Positions 7,566 to 15,780 of a stretch of DNA of 64,000 nt are shown here, piece after piece (the stretch's first letter is position 1; each line of letters starts with the position of its first letter). The translations under genes and the position numbers were made by a program. Under the pieces are notes generated by a model. The model did no database searches. It saw only the letters and a list, made by a program, of their open reading frames with translations, and was not told the DNA's origin. Source of the stretch: Thermoflexus hugenholtzii JAD2 (GTDB lineage Bacteria > Chloroflexota > Dehalococcoidia > UBA2979); the NCBI GenBank assembly GCA_945903275.1, contig CAMDNW010000006.1:1-64000 (forward strand), read 5' to 3'.

Positions 7566-8272
7566 TGCTCGTTGCCACCGGCATCCTCGATGCGGACGAG
7601 GTCGCCGATGTCCAGTTCGTCGCGGACGTAACAGAATGAGTCGAGCGCGTTGGTCGCGCTGCCCCAGCGGCGGCGTTTCACCGCGAGCAATGCACGCGCA
7701 CCAACCGTGGCGGCAGCAGGCAGTACCTCACCGGTGCTCTTCTCCAGTGCCTTCCACATCTCGGGCGGATGTGTCAGCGCCATGCGCGCGTACTGCAATC
7801 CAATGAAGAGGTTGCCGAGCGAGCCTTCTTCGTTCCAATCAGCTGGCGGCGACTTGAGTAAGGCTTTCATGCCCTGATGCCGTTGCTCTACTTCCCACTC
7901 GCGGTCGAGCGCGAGGCCATTCAACTGCGACTCAGCGTCTGGCTCAAGCACGAGTTCACGCAGAGCCGCTCGGACAAGATCGGAACCTTCAGACTGACGC
8001 CCCTTCGGCTTCAGCACGCTCGGGTAGCCATCGAGCGACTGCCGGACGTGCTGGAGCGCGACCCCAAGGACGTGCGGTAGTGCGTGCGTCGGGATGCCGG
8101 TGTGGAGCGAAATGGTCACTGTCTTCGGCGCCCACTGCACGTCCGACAAGCCTTCACCGCCGCCATCAAACGCAACAACGCGTAACTCGCGCTCCGCGGT
8201 GCCGACACGCCCTGCGACGAGTTGATACATCGAGTTCAGGACACCGCCGATGTCTTTGCCGATCACTTTCAA
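7562..8272 (-). CDS. Hypothetical protein
   Basis: A 236-residue protein at the end of the minus-strand run that contains pheA and the broken fpg. I see no signal peptide, membrane span or known catalytic motif. The N-terminal half has beta-type segments (VVAFDGGGEGLSDVQWAPKTVTISLHTG); the second half is helical, with Trp residues and a basic patch (AVKRRRWGSATNAL). A His pair, HVLGVALQHV near residue 67, does not match a known metal motif. The start is ATG, with an AACC-rich upstream and a weak GGGGGAACC ribosome binding site. The function is unknown. Confidence 0.6.
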   Translation of the reverse strand: MKVIGKDIGGVLNSMYQLVAGRVGTAERELRVVAFDGGGEGLSDVQWAPKTVTISLHTGIPTHALPHVLGVALQHVRQSLDGYPSVLKPKGRQSEGSDLVRAALRELVLEPDAESQLNGLALDREWEVEQRHQGMKALLKSPPADWNEEGSLGNLFIGLQYARMALTHPPEMWKALEKSTGEVLPAAATVGARALLAVKRRRWGSATNALDSFCYVRDELDIGDLVRIEDAGGNEH

Positions 8273-8350
8273 GGTTCCCCCTCCATCGAGCAGTACGACG
8301 ATGCCCGGCCCATAGAGTAGTGCCTTTGGGTCTCGTATTGGCGCAAGTCG

Positions 8351-9061
8351 TCAGAGCATGAGCGGCTGACAGTGGAGACAGTAATTTGTCTCGCTCCCGC
8401 CACGGGTCTGACCCCGGATCGGAGCACCGCAGCGGGGACACGGCATATCCATCTTCCGGTGGACACGGAGATGCTCACGTCACTCCTCATTGCTTTGGTA
8501 GAGGCGGTCGGCGACCTCGGCCTGCAGGATGGGGATAGCCCATTCGATCGTGGATCGCATCGCCCGGTACAAGCCCAGCAGGTCATCCTCGGTCATGGTG
8601 GCACGGCGGCGGTGCGGGTGGAGGCCGCCTCCCAGAGGATCTCATCGGAGTACGCATTCCCAACCCCAGCGATGAACTTCTGGTTGGTGAGGGTGCTCTT
8701 GATCTGTCCGGGATGGCGCCTGAGGCGAGCGATGAAGGTCTCCTCGTCGACGCAAGCGCGTCCGGGCCAAGTTCTGGCCACTGCGGGACGGCAGCGAGGC
8801 CATCGACAGTAACGAGGTACCAGCGGCCCATGCGGCGAGCATCGGGTTCACCACGAGCAACCGGCTGTCATCGGTGGTAACGAGCAGAAACTTGCCATGG
8901 CGGCGAAGGGCGGTGAACTCGTGCCCCGCGAGAGTTTCGAGGTCAGCCGCACCCGTACGGACGAGCCAAGGAATGCCACTCGTAACAGCGGTGAGGAGAT
9001 TACCCCGCAGCCGAGGTTCCAGAAATCCTCGAATCGCTTCGAGGTCTGGGATTTCAGGCAC
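8351..9061 (-). pseudogene. fpg: Formamidopyrimidine-DNA glycosylase (Fpg/MutM), decayed
   Basis: Pieces of an Fpg-family base-excision glycosylase lie in order but in changing frames. They are PEIPDLEAIRGFLEPRL (N-terminus, catalytic Pro/Glu region, from GTG 9061), a stretch to NPMLA, then GRWYLVTVDGLAAVPQWPELGPDAL, DEETFIARLRRHPGQIKSTLTNQKFIAGVGNAYSDEILWEA, TEDDLLGLYRAMRSTIEW and the zinc finger PCPRCGAP with YCLHC. Frame changes fall near 8830, 8750 and 8625. An in-frame TGA (8480-8482) precedes REHLRVH, and about 30 residues seem missing after NPMLA. Total length is 711 bp against about 810 expected. The start overlaps the pheA stop by 8 bp, showing former coupling. Confidence 0.85.
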
Positions 9062-9887
9062 GCTTTGTCCAGCGCGGATAGGAACCAAGTACTCGCAACC
9101 AGAGCGTGACCGCCAGAGCGGCGTCGAGGCCCTCAGCGACGGTCTGGTCAGTGCGGTGGCCATGCATGTCGACGAGGAAGACATAGGTACCGAGCGCGCG
9201 GCGCGTGGGACGCGACTCAACACGCGTCAGATTAAGGCCGCGCGAGGCAAAGATATTGAGTACCTCGACCAGCGAGCCGGGACGGTCGTGGTGCGTCGTG
9301 AAAGCGATCGAGGTCTTGTCGTCACCGGTGTGCGCAGCGTCCTCCCGCGCGAGCACTACAAAACGGGTCTCATTGCCGGGTTCGTCGGCGATGTCATCGG
9401 CATAAATAGTCGCGCCGTAGAGATCGGCGGCAACATGGCTCCCAATAGCGAGGGCTCCAGGCTCATTCAACGCTGACTCAATAGCGGCAGCAGTAGACAG
9501 CGCCGCAGCAGCGCGGGCGTGAGGAGCGAGTGCAGCGAGATGGCGCTGACACTGCGCCAGCGCCTGTGGATGCGAGTAGACCACCGAGGCGTGCGTAAGG
9601 TCGAGACCTGAGGCGCCAACCAGTACGTGACGGATGGGGAGGACAACTTCCCCGCAAATCTGAACACGCGAATCATCGCGGAGCAGCAAATCACGGGTCT
9701 CATGGACTGGGCCTTCGATGGAGTTTTCAACGGCGCAAACCGCAGCGTCCGCAGCTCCGGCTTCAGCAGCCTCCACTGCAGCTGTGAAGGAAGCGAGCGG
9801 GATCAGTTCGGCGGTGGGGTCATACGCGACCGCAGCCGCCTCTGTATACGTACCGCGAGGACCGAGGTGTGCGAGGCGAAGCCCCAC
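9054..9887 (-). CDS. pheA: Prephenate dehydratase
   Basis: A 277-residue monofunctional prephenate dehydratase, which makes phenylpyruvate for phenylalanine synthesis. The catalytic domain (1-180) opens LAHLGPRGTYTEAAA and contains the conserved VENSIEGPVHETRD and NETRFVVL with the Thr-Arg-Phe motif. A C-terminal ACT domain (about 195-270) carries GSLVEVLNIFASRGLNLTRVESRPT, the ESRP Phe-binding motif, so feedback inhibition by Phe is expected. The start is GTG 9887, 5 bp after the TrkA gene. The stop overlaps the broken fpg. Confidence 0.93.
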   Translation of the reverse strand: MGLRLAHLGPRGTYTEAAAVAYDPTAELIPLASFTAAVEAAEAGAADAAVCAVENSIEGPVHETRDLLLRDDSRVQICGEVVLPIRHVLVGASGLDLTHASVVYSHPQALAQCQRHLAALAPHARAAAALSTAAAIESALNEPGALAIGSHVAADLYGATIYADDIADEPGNETRFVVLAREDAAHTGDDKTSIAFTTHHDRPGSLVEVLNIFASRGLNLTRVESRPTRRALGTYVFLVDMHGHRTDQTVAEGLDAALAVTLWLRVLGSYPRWTKRA

Positions 9888-9892
9888 TGTGG

Positions 9893-10570
9893 CTACTCGG
9901 CCTGATGCGGGGCAGCGATAAGGCTACGCAACGCGGGTTCGGATTCCTGCAGGATCACAGCGATCACCTCATCTCCGGCGCGAAGGACGGTATCACCGTT
10001 GGGCACCTCGGGCTCGCCGGTGATACGAACGACCAGTGAGATGATAGTGCTGGGCGGCAAGGTGAGGGAGCGAATGGTGCGACCGTCGGCCTGTGAGCCT
10101 TCGAGCACGTGGAGGTCGACGAGTTGTAACCCAGAACCATGTAAACGCATGAGTGGGATAAGCGTGTGCTCAGGCAGATCGACCTCGATCTGCGCCATGA
10201 TCGCGCCGGTGGCAGAGACCGTGGAGTCGATGCCGAGGAGCCGAAAGAGGCGCTCGTTGCGCGGGTTGTTTACGCGGGCGACGGCGCGGGCGACCTTAAA
10301 CCAGTGCTTAGCAACCTGACAGGCGACCAAGTTGGCGCCGTCGTCGCCGGTGACGGCGATGACTAGATCAGCACGCCGTGCCCCAACCGTCTCCAGGAAC
10401 ACGACCTCCGTGCCATCACCATGCACGACCATCTCGCCAAGCTCTTCGCGGAGCTCCGCGGCACGTGCACGATCGCGGTCGATCAGCACGACCTCGTGAT
10501 CGCTCATCGACTGCAATTCCAGAGCTAGGCCATAACCGACTGTACCTGCGCCAACAACGATGATGTACAT
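9893..10570 (-). CDS. TrkA family potassium uptake regulator (TrkA-N plus TrkA-C)
   Basis: A 225-residue protein with an N-terminal Rossmann RCK domain (VVGAGTVGYGLALEL, acidic VLIDRDR at the end of beta-2 for NAD(H), VIAVTGDDGANLVACQVAK) and a C-terminal TrkA-C domain (about 140-220). Such proteins gate Trk/Ktr potassium transporters on the cytoplasmic side. It follows another TrkA-N gene with a 3-bp gap, so the two may act as a heteromer. No TrkH/KtrB-type membrane subunit is in the window. Confidence 0.88.
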   Translation of the reverse strand: MYIIVVGAGTVGYGLALELQSMSDHEVVLIDRDRARAAELREELGEMVVHGDGTEVVFLETVGARRADLVIAVTGDDGANLVACQVAKHWFKVARAVARVNNPRNERLFRLLGIDSTVSATGAIMAQIEVDLPEHTLIPLMRLHGSGLQLVDLHVLEGSQADGRTIRSLTLPPSTIISLVVRITGEPEVPNGDTVLRAGDEVIAVILQESEPALRSLIAAPHQAE

Positions 10571-10573
10571 GCG

Positions 10574-10975
10574 CTACTCCCGCGTCAGCGCGTCGTACGC
10601 CATGTCAGCGCCGATGTTGGTAGGACTGAACGTACGCAGGCCGAGGTTCGCAAAAATCTCGCCTCGAAACGGATCGTAAACCCGGACAACAACGGCGCGC
10701 ACGTTGAAAATGTGTTTGGCGATCTGGGCTGCGAGCAAATTGCGGTTGTCACCTTGGGTGAGAGATAGGAACGCCTCAGCGCGACGAATGCCAGCGGACT
10801 CGAGGACGTGCTCATCAACACCGGAACCGACAAGCTTCTCCCCGCGAAAGTCGGATGGCAGGCGCCGGAACGCGTATGGGTCAGTGTCGATGACCACGAC
10901 CTCATGCCCTTCATGGTCTAGCCGCGATGCAAGCGTGGAGCCCACGCGGCCACAACCCATGATTACGATGTGCAC
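10574..10975 (-). CDS. TrkA-N domain protein (potassium transport regulator)
   Basis: A 133-residue protein that is essentially one RCK/TrkA-N domain: MHIVIMGCGRVGSTLASRLDHEGHEVVVIDTDPYAF with the GxGxxG nucleotide site and acidic residue, then FLSLTQGDNRNLLAAQIAKHIF. It has no TrkA-C domain, unlike its downstream neighbour. I place the start at GTG 10975; a longer frame to 11053 would add a 26-residue tail of no family character. It lies between a universal stress protein gene and the second TrkA. Confidence 0.85.
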   Translation of the reverse strand: MHIVIMGCGRVGSTLASRLDHEGHEVVVIDTDPYAFRRLPSDFRGEKLVGSGVDEHVLESAGIRRAEAFLSLTQGDNRNLLAAQIAKHIFNVRAVVVRVYDPFRGEIFANLGLRTFSPTNIGADMAYDALTRE

Positions 10976-11010
10976 AGCAGCGACTCTCTGCGTATATCCA
11001 GCATCACTGC

Positions 11011-11472
11011 CTACGACGGGCTGACGGAATCTGGCGGATAGCGGATGAGCCAAACCTGAGCACTGGCATTCTCAAGCACATAGAGCGGTAATACGCCAAG
11101 TTCGAAGCGTCCATATGGTCGATGGTAGTCCAGCCCGAGCACGATCGCATCCGGCTGGAGGGCCACAGCCTCATCGACGATGGCGGCTCCCACGTTGCGT
11201 GCCTGAAGGATACGGGCGTCCAGTTTTACGTCATAACGGCCTGCGAGCTGTTCAGCATCGCCAAGGATGACCTCGCCGCTTTCGAGTTCCTCCATGAGTT
11301 CTGCGTCGAGCGGGAGCGATCGTGGCACCTCGATCACATGAATTACGGACACAGCTGCCCGGCTGCGGCGGGCGATCTCACAGGCAACGGCAAGGGCATT
11401 CGTGGCAGCCTGGGTGCCATCGATGGCGACAAGAAACGAACGAATCGACTCCAGCGGAGCGGTACGAACCAT
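11011..11472 (-). CDS. Universal stress protein (UspA family)
   Basis: A 153-residue single-domain Usp. FLVAIDGTQAATNALAVACEIARRSRAAVSVIHVIEVP is the usual first beta-alpha-beta unit. The ATP-type motif of the family (G-2x-G-9x-G-S) is only partly present (VLGLDYHRPYGRFELGVLPLYVLENA), so nucleotide binding is uncertain. The start is ATG 11472 after GAGG with a 9-base gap. The longer frame to 11637 would add a non-homologous tail. First gene of the minus-strand run with two TrkA genes; Usp proteins often accompany ion transporters. Confidence 0.82.
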   Translation of the reverse strand: MVRTAPLESIRSFLVAIDGTQAATNALAVACEIARRSRAAVSVIHVIEVPRSLPLDAELMEELESGEVILGDAEQLAGRYDVKLDARILQARNVGAAIVDEAVALQPDAIVLGLDYHRPYGRFELGVLPLYVLENASAQVWLIRYPPDSVSPS

Positions 11473-11687
11473 GGTTCTAGTACCTCGGTGCGACTGTCGC
11501 TGGGCGGAGTGCGGATAAGACCCCACTAGCCGGAACAGCCGAACGGTAAGGAAATCGCTGCATTTGAAGGCATGGCTCCTCAGCCTAGCACGCCACCGCG
11601 GACGCACCATGAACCTGCGGGATGCTAGGATTGGCATCAGCCAATGTCAACACATGCCCCAGCAGGTGAGCGCCGCTAGGGCTGCGG

Positions 11688-11693
11688 TACAAT
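11688..11693 (+). promoter_or_regulatory. -10 box of pdxS
   Basis: TACAAT at 11688-11693, 45 bases before the pdxS ATG, in the gap between divergent usp and pdxS. I see no good -35. Confidence 0.4.
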
Positions 11694-11738
11694 GAGAAAT
11701 GTGCAGGCCCGTCTGGGCCGCAAGGATCCGGGGGATAT

Positions 11739-12830
11739 ATGCCGGCGGTAAACAAGACGAGTCGAAACGGCCGTGCACGCGGAGCGAGCACCGCACGAGT
11801 GGTTGCCGCACGCACGACCGCCAGTAAGACGACCGCAAAGCCAGCCGCACGGGTTTCGGCCAGCCGGAACGGCCGCGCGAACGCCACTGGACACACCCAC
11901 GGACACGGCGGGCAGTACGGCGAGCACGCGACGTGGACACTGAAAAGCGGCCTTGCGCAGATGCTCAAGGGCGGTGTGATCATGGACGTGGTCACCGCTG
12001 AGCACGCCAAGATCGCCGAAGAGGCTGGCGCGTGCGCGGTGATGGCGCTGGAGCGCGTCCCGAGCGACATCCGCGCCGCCGGCGGCGTGGCGCGCATGAG
12101 CCGCGTAGATCTGATCGAAGAGATATGCCGAACAGTGACGATTCCGGTGATGGCGAAAGCGCGCATCGGGCACTTTGTCGAGGCGCAAATCCTTGAGGCG
12201 ATCGGCGTAGACTACGTCGACGAATCGGAGGTGCTGACACCGGCCGACGACGTGAACCACATCGATAAGAACAAGTTCAGTGTGCCTTTCGTCTGTGGCT
12301 GCCGCGACCTAGGTGAGGCACTCCGGCGCATCGCCGAAGGCGCCGCGATGATCCGCACGAAAGGCGAGGCAGGTACGGGCGACATCGTGGAAGCCGTACG
12401 TCACATGCGCGCGGTGTGGGACGGTATCCGGCGCGTGCAACACTCGCCCGACGACGAGTTGCCGACGATCGCGAAGAACCTACAGGTGCCGCTCAATCTG
12501 GTGCAGGACGTGAAGCGGTTGGGCAAACTGCCCGTCGTGAATTTCTCGGCCGGCGGCGTGGCCACGCCAGCCGACGCGGCGCTCATGATGCAGCTGGGCG
12601 CCGAGGGTGTATTCGTTGGCTCTGGCGTCTTCAAGTCCGGCGAGGATCTCGCACCGCAAGCGCGCGCGCGCGCGCAGGCACGGATGGCGTCTGCGATCGT
12701 GAAAGCGGTGACGCACTACAGCGACCCGTCGATGCTGGCGGAAGTCTCGCGCGGCCTCGGTGACGCGATGCGCGGACAGTCGGTGGCATCCTTGCCAGCG
12801 TCTGAACTGCTCGCCGCCCGAGGGAACTGA
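11739..12830 (+). CDS. pdxS: Pyridoxal 5'-phosphate synthase subunit PdxS, with N-terminal extension
   Basis: Synthase subunit that forms PLP from ribose 5-phosphate, glyceraldehyde 3-phosphate and ammonia from PdxT. The core starts near residue 65 ([21 protein letters not shown]). Catalytic lysines are present in [10 protein letters not shown] and [10 protein letters not shown]. At 363 residues it is about 65 longer than usual. The extra N-terminus is Arg/Ala/Thr-rich, contains SRNGRA twice (residues 8-13 and 43-48) and ends in a His/Gly stretch ([13 protein letters not shown]). GGGGG five bases before ATG 11739 supports this start. pdxT follows. Confidence 0.95.
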   Translation: MPAVNKTSRNGRARGASTARVVAARTTASKTTAKPAARVSASRNGRANATGHTHGHGGQYGEHATWTLKSGLAQMLKGGVIMDVVTAEHAKIAEEAGACAVMALERVPSDIRAAGGVARMSRVDLIEEICRTVTIPVMAKARIGHFVEAQILEAIGVDYVDESEVLTPADDVNHIDKNKFSVPFVCGCRDLGEALRRIAEGAAMIRTKGEAGTGDIVEAVRHMRAVWDGIRRVQHSPDDELPTIAKNLQVPLNLVQDVKRLGKLPVVNFSAGGVATPADAALMMQLGAEGVFVGSGVFKSGEDLAPQARARAQARMASAIVKAVTHYSDPSMLAEVSRGLGDAMRGQSVASLPASELLAARGN

Positions 12831-12843
12831 GGGGGCCGTTCTG
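12829..12843 (+). promoter_or_regulatory. Shine-Dalgarno and CTG start codon of pdxT
   Basis: GAGGGGG (12829-12835), overlapping the pdxS stop, lies 5 bases before CTG 12841. No ATG, GTG or TTG in the pdxT frame is suitably placed. ATG 12760 would overlap pdxS by 71 bp and add 27 residues with no family character. Confidence 0.55.
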
Positions 12844-13461
12844 GCGCTTGAGCCACGCATCGGCGTCCTTGCCCTGCAGGGCGACTTTCGGGAGCACCTT
12901 GACCGGCTGCGCGCGGTCGGCGCCGATGCAGTGGAGGTGCGTACGCTCGGCCAACTGGACGCAGTCGACGGATTGATCATTCCAGGCGGCGAGAGCACAA
13001 CGATCGCCCGGTTGCTCATCGCCTTCGATCTTTTGGAGCCCCTGCGCACACGCATCAAAGCCGGACTGCCGGTCTGGGGCACCTGCGCCGGAGCCATTCT
13101 GCTGGCAAAACGGGTACCCAATCTCGACAGACCGCCAATCGGCGTGCTGGACGTAACGATCGAGCGAAACGCGTTCGGGCGGCAGATCGACTCATTCGAG
13201 ATAGACCTCAATGTCACAGGCGTGGAGGGGCCACCAATGCATGCGGTATTCATCCGCGCCCCTGTCATCACAAAGCCGGGACGGAATGTCGAGGTGCTCG
13301 CATCGCTGGACGATGGGCGGATCGTCGCCTGCCGCGAAGGGCATCTGCTGGCGACCTCGTTCCACCCCGAATTGACGGGCGACGGCCGGATGCACGAAAT
13401 GTTCGTCACGATGGTGCGCGAAGCAACCGCACGAGCAAAGGCGGTACCGCCCCGTGGCTAG
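12841..13461 (+). CDS. pdxT: PdxT glutaminase subunit of PLP synthase
   Basis: A 206-residue class I glutamine amidotransferase that feeds ammonia to PdxS. Motifs: RIGVLALQGDFREHL at the N-terminus, IIPGGESTT, WGTCAGAILLA with the nucleophile Cys, and TSFHPELTGD with the catalytic His and Glu. The start is placed at CTG 12841 after GAGGGGG; translation gives MALEPRIGVLALQG, the expected opening. It is adjacent to pdxS as in most bacteria with this pathway. Its stop overlaps the next gene by 8 bp. Confidence 0.94.
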   Translation: MALEPRIGVLALQGDFREHLDRLRAVGADAVEVRTLGQLDAVDGLIIPGGESTTIARLLIAFDLLEPLRTRIKAGLPVWGTCAGAILLAKRVPNLDRPPIGVLDVTIERNAFGRQIDSFEIDLNVTGVEGPPMHAVFIRAPVITKPGRNVEVLASLDDGRIVACREGHLLATSFHPELTGDGRMHEMFVTMVREATARAKAVPPRG

Positions 13462-15082
13462 CGATCCGCTGATGGCTGAGCCTATGCCACAGGATGAAGC
13501 CGAATTGCTGCTCACGACACTGCCTGAGCGCATTGCAACAGCGGTGCGCGCGCATGGACTCGACGGTCTGATCGAGGTCGTGCTCGATCTTGGGCGGGTG
13601 GCGACCGCACGGTACAGCGGTGGACGCGAGAAGGTGCTCGATGTCCCCGATATCACCGACCAAGATCTCGACCAAGTGGTTGCTCGCATCTCGGAGTTCG
13701 GCGAAGACAACCGGGCGGGAATCCCGCGGACGCTGCACCGCATCTCAGCGATTCGGAACCGGCGCGGACGCATCGTTGGCCTCACGTGCCGCGTGGGACG
13801 CAGCGTCAGCGGCTCAGCAGGAGCGATCCGCGACCTGATCAAAGACGGTCGGAGCGTCTTACTACTCGGGCCTCCGGGTGTCGGCAAGACAACCATGCTG
13901 CGCGAGGCGGCACGCGTGCTGGCCGAAGAATTGCACAAGCGCGTAGTGATCGTGGACACCTCGAATGAGATCGGTGGCGACGGAGATATCCCCCACCCCG
14001 GTGTGGGGCGAGCACGGCGCATGCAGGTGCCGCGGCCGGAATTGCAGCACCAGATCATGATCGAGGCGGTCGAGAACCACACACCGGAAGTCATCGTGAT
14101 CGATGAGATTGGTACAGCCCTCGAAGCGTTGGCGGCGCGAACGATCGCAGAACGCGGCGTGCAGTTGATTGGCACGGCACACGGCAACACGCTCACAAAC
14201 CTCATGCAAAACCCGACACTCTCCGACCTGATCGGTGGCATCGAGTCAGTCACCCTGTCCGACGAAGAAGCAAGGCGGCGCGGGACACAAAAGACCGTAC
14301 TGGAACGGCGCGCACCGCCAACATTCGGTTCGCTGGTGGAGATCCAGACGTTCGACCGGGTAGCGGTTCACGAAGACATCGCCAGCACGGTCGACGCTCT
14401 ATTGCGCGGGTTCGACGCCGAAGCAGAGGTGCGGACAGTCGGCGCCGACGGCGAAGTCGCTGAGGTCGAGCGAGTATCCCTAGCACCCGAGCACGAGGAT
14501 CGCGGTGACGACTACTTCGAGCGGTCGGAGCGTGGCGAGCGGGCACGATCACGGCGCGTGCCACCAGCGCCGGGCGCGCCTCAGCGGCGGCTACTGGCAT
14601 TCGGAATCAGCCGGAACCGCCTGCAAGAGGCAATCGAGCAGACACGGTCTGCCGCGGTGATCGTGGACTCGATCCAGGATGCGGACGCGGTGCTGACACT
14701 GCGGCCGTATTTCCGGAGGCGCGCAGGCCCGCTACAGGACGCGGAGTCGCGAGGCATCCCGATCTACGTACTGCGAAACAACACCGTTAGCCAGATCGAG
14801 CAATCGCTGCTCCAGATGCGCGCCCCGGGGGCGACAGACGACCCGACGACTGCGGCGCTACGCGAGGCCGAGGATGCGATCGCTTCGGTCGCCTTTGACG
14901 GCAAGATGTCGATCGAACTCGCGCCCCAGAACGCATACATTCGGCGGCTCCAGCATGAACTGGCGACCCGGCACGGCGTCGAATCAATGTCGCGAGGCCG
15001 CGAACCGTTCCGACATGTGATGGTGAGCGCCGCCGGAGCACCCGGAATGCCTCAACCCGCACGCGGCGACGGCTGGAAATAG
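13454..15082 (+). CDS. R3H-domain AAA ATPase (Ycf45/SpoIIIAA-like)
   Basis: A 542-residue cytoplasmic ATPase. Residues 120-300 contain Walker A GPPGVGKTTM (about 138-147), Walker B VIVIDEIGT and a sensor-like TAHGNTL; the family is related to SpoIIIAA and to chloroplast Ycf45. A charged linker (about 345-385) follows, then a second alpha/beta domain and an R3H single-stranded nucleic-acid-binding motif near the end (YIRRLQHELATRHGVES, RxxxH). The biochemical role is unknown; nucleic-acid remodelling is inferred. It starts at GTG inside the pdxT end and is followed at 8 bp by tmk. Confidence 0.85.
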   Translation: MASDPLMAEPMPQDEAELLLTTLPERIATAVRAHGLDGLIEVVLDLGRVATARYSGGREKVLDVPDITDQDLDQVVARISEFGEDNRAGIPRTLHRISAIRNRRGRIVGLTCRVGRSVSGSAGAIRDLIKDGRSVLLLGPPGVGKTTMLREAARVLAEELHKRVVIVDTSNEIGGDGDIPHPGVGRARRMQVPRPELQHQIMIEAVENHTPEVIVIDEIGTALEALAARTIAERGVQLIGTAHGNTLTNLMQNPTLSDLIGGIESVTLSDEEARRRGTQKTVLERRAPPTFGSLVEIQTFDRVAVHEDIASTVDALLRGFDAEAEVRTVGADGEVAEVERVSLAPEHEDRGDDYFERSERGERARSRRVPPAPGAPQRRLLAFGISRNRLQEAIEQTRSAAVIVDSIQDADAVLTLRPYFRRRAGPLQDAESRGIPIYVLRNNTVSQIEQSLLQMRAPGATDDPTTAALREAEDAIASVAFDGKMSIELAPQNAYIRRLQHELATRHGVESMSRGREPFRHVMVSAAGAPGMPQPARGDGWK

Positions 15083-15090
15083 CGCCCACC

Positions 15091-15708
15091 GTGCGAGGCA
15101 CCTTTGTCACACTCGAAGGCGGCGAGCACGCAGGGAAATCGACGCAGGTGGCAGCGCTCGTGGAACGGGCTCGCGATGCTGGCATTGAAACCATTACGTG
15201 CCGGGAGCCAGGCGGCACAGAGATCGGAGAACGGCTGCGCGCGGCATTATTCGGCCTTGGCCGGGCACCTACCGCGCTCACCGAGCTACTGACGTTCTCA
15301 GCAGCGCGGGCAGAGCTGGTGGCAACTGTCATCCAGCCAGCACTCGAAGGCGGAGCATCATTGGTGCTCTGCGATCGCTTCACGGACTCAACCGTCGCAT
15401 ACCAAGGCTACGGACGCGGATTGGACCTCGACACCATCGCGGCGGTGAATCGCGCGGCGACAGGCGGGTTGGTGCCCGACCTCACCGTTCTCCTCGATGT
15501 CGCAACTGAGACAGCGCTCACGAGGCAAGCAGACGGTAGCGACTACCTCGAACGCGAAGCGAAGGAGTTCCACGAACGAGTGAGAACGGGCTTTCTGCGG
15601 TGTGCAGAGAAAGAACCAGAGCGATGGCTCGTACTCGACGGGGCAAGTGAGCGCGCTGCAATCACCTCGTCCATATGGGAGCGGATCGAGGCATTGCTCA
15701 AGCGCTAG
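15091..15708 (+). CDS. tmk: Thymidylate kinase
   Basis: A 205-residue dTMP kinase, needed for dTTP synthesis. The P-loop reads TLEGGEHAGKSTQ (residues 7-19), the dTMP-binding DRFTDSTVAYQGYGRGLD follows near 92-109, and CREPGGTEIGERLR is the standard segment before it. The LID region is short and lacks an extra Arg cluster. It starts at GTG 15091, 8 bp after the R3H ATPase. A bidirectional terminator follows. Confidence 0.95.
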   Translation: MRGTFVTLEGGEHAGKSTQVAALVERARDAGIETITCREPGGTEIGERLRAALFGLGRAPTALTELLTFSAARAELVATVIQPALEGGASLVLCDRFTDSTVAYQGYGRGLDLDTIAAVNRAATGGLVPDLTVLLDVATETALTRQADGSDYLEREAKEFHERVRTGFLRCAEKEPERWLVLDGASERAAITSSIWERIEALLKR

Positions 15709-15721
15709 CGAATCCCATCCT

Positions 15722-15768
15722 CACCAAAAACAGAGGCGGCGCATCCAGCGCCGCCTCTGTTGGTTTGC
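15722..15768. terminator. Bidirectional terminator between tmk and the thiolase gene
   Basis: A 13-bp perfect stem, ACAGAGGCGGCGC (15730-15742) and GCGCCGCCTCTGT (15748-15760). An A-tract (15725-15730) lies on the left, giving U's for minus-strand transcripts, and TTGGTTT lies on the right. It serves the two convergent genes. Confidence 0.85.
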
Positions 15769-15780
15769 GGACTGTCAAGA

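Noticed and set aside
12661-12674. GC dinucleotide run in pdxS (and a similar run near 27503 in BatBC)
   Set aside because: In frame as Ala/Arg codons, expected in GC-rich DNA; no sign of a switch.
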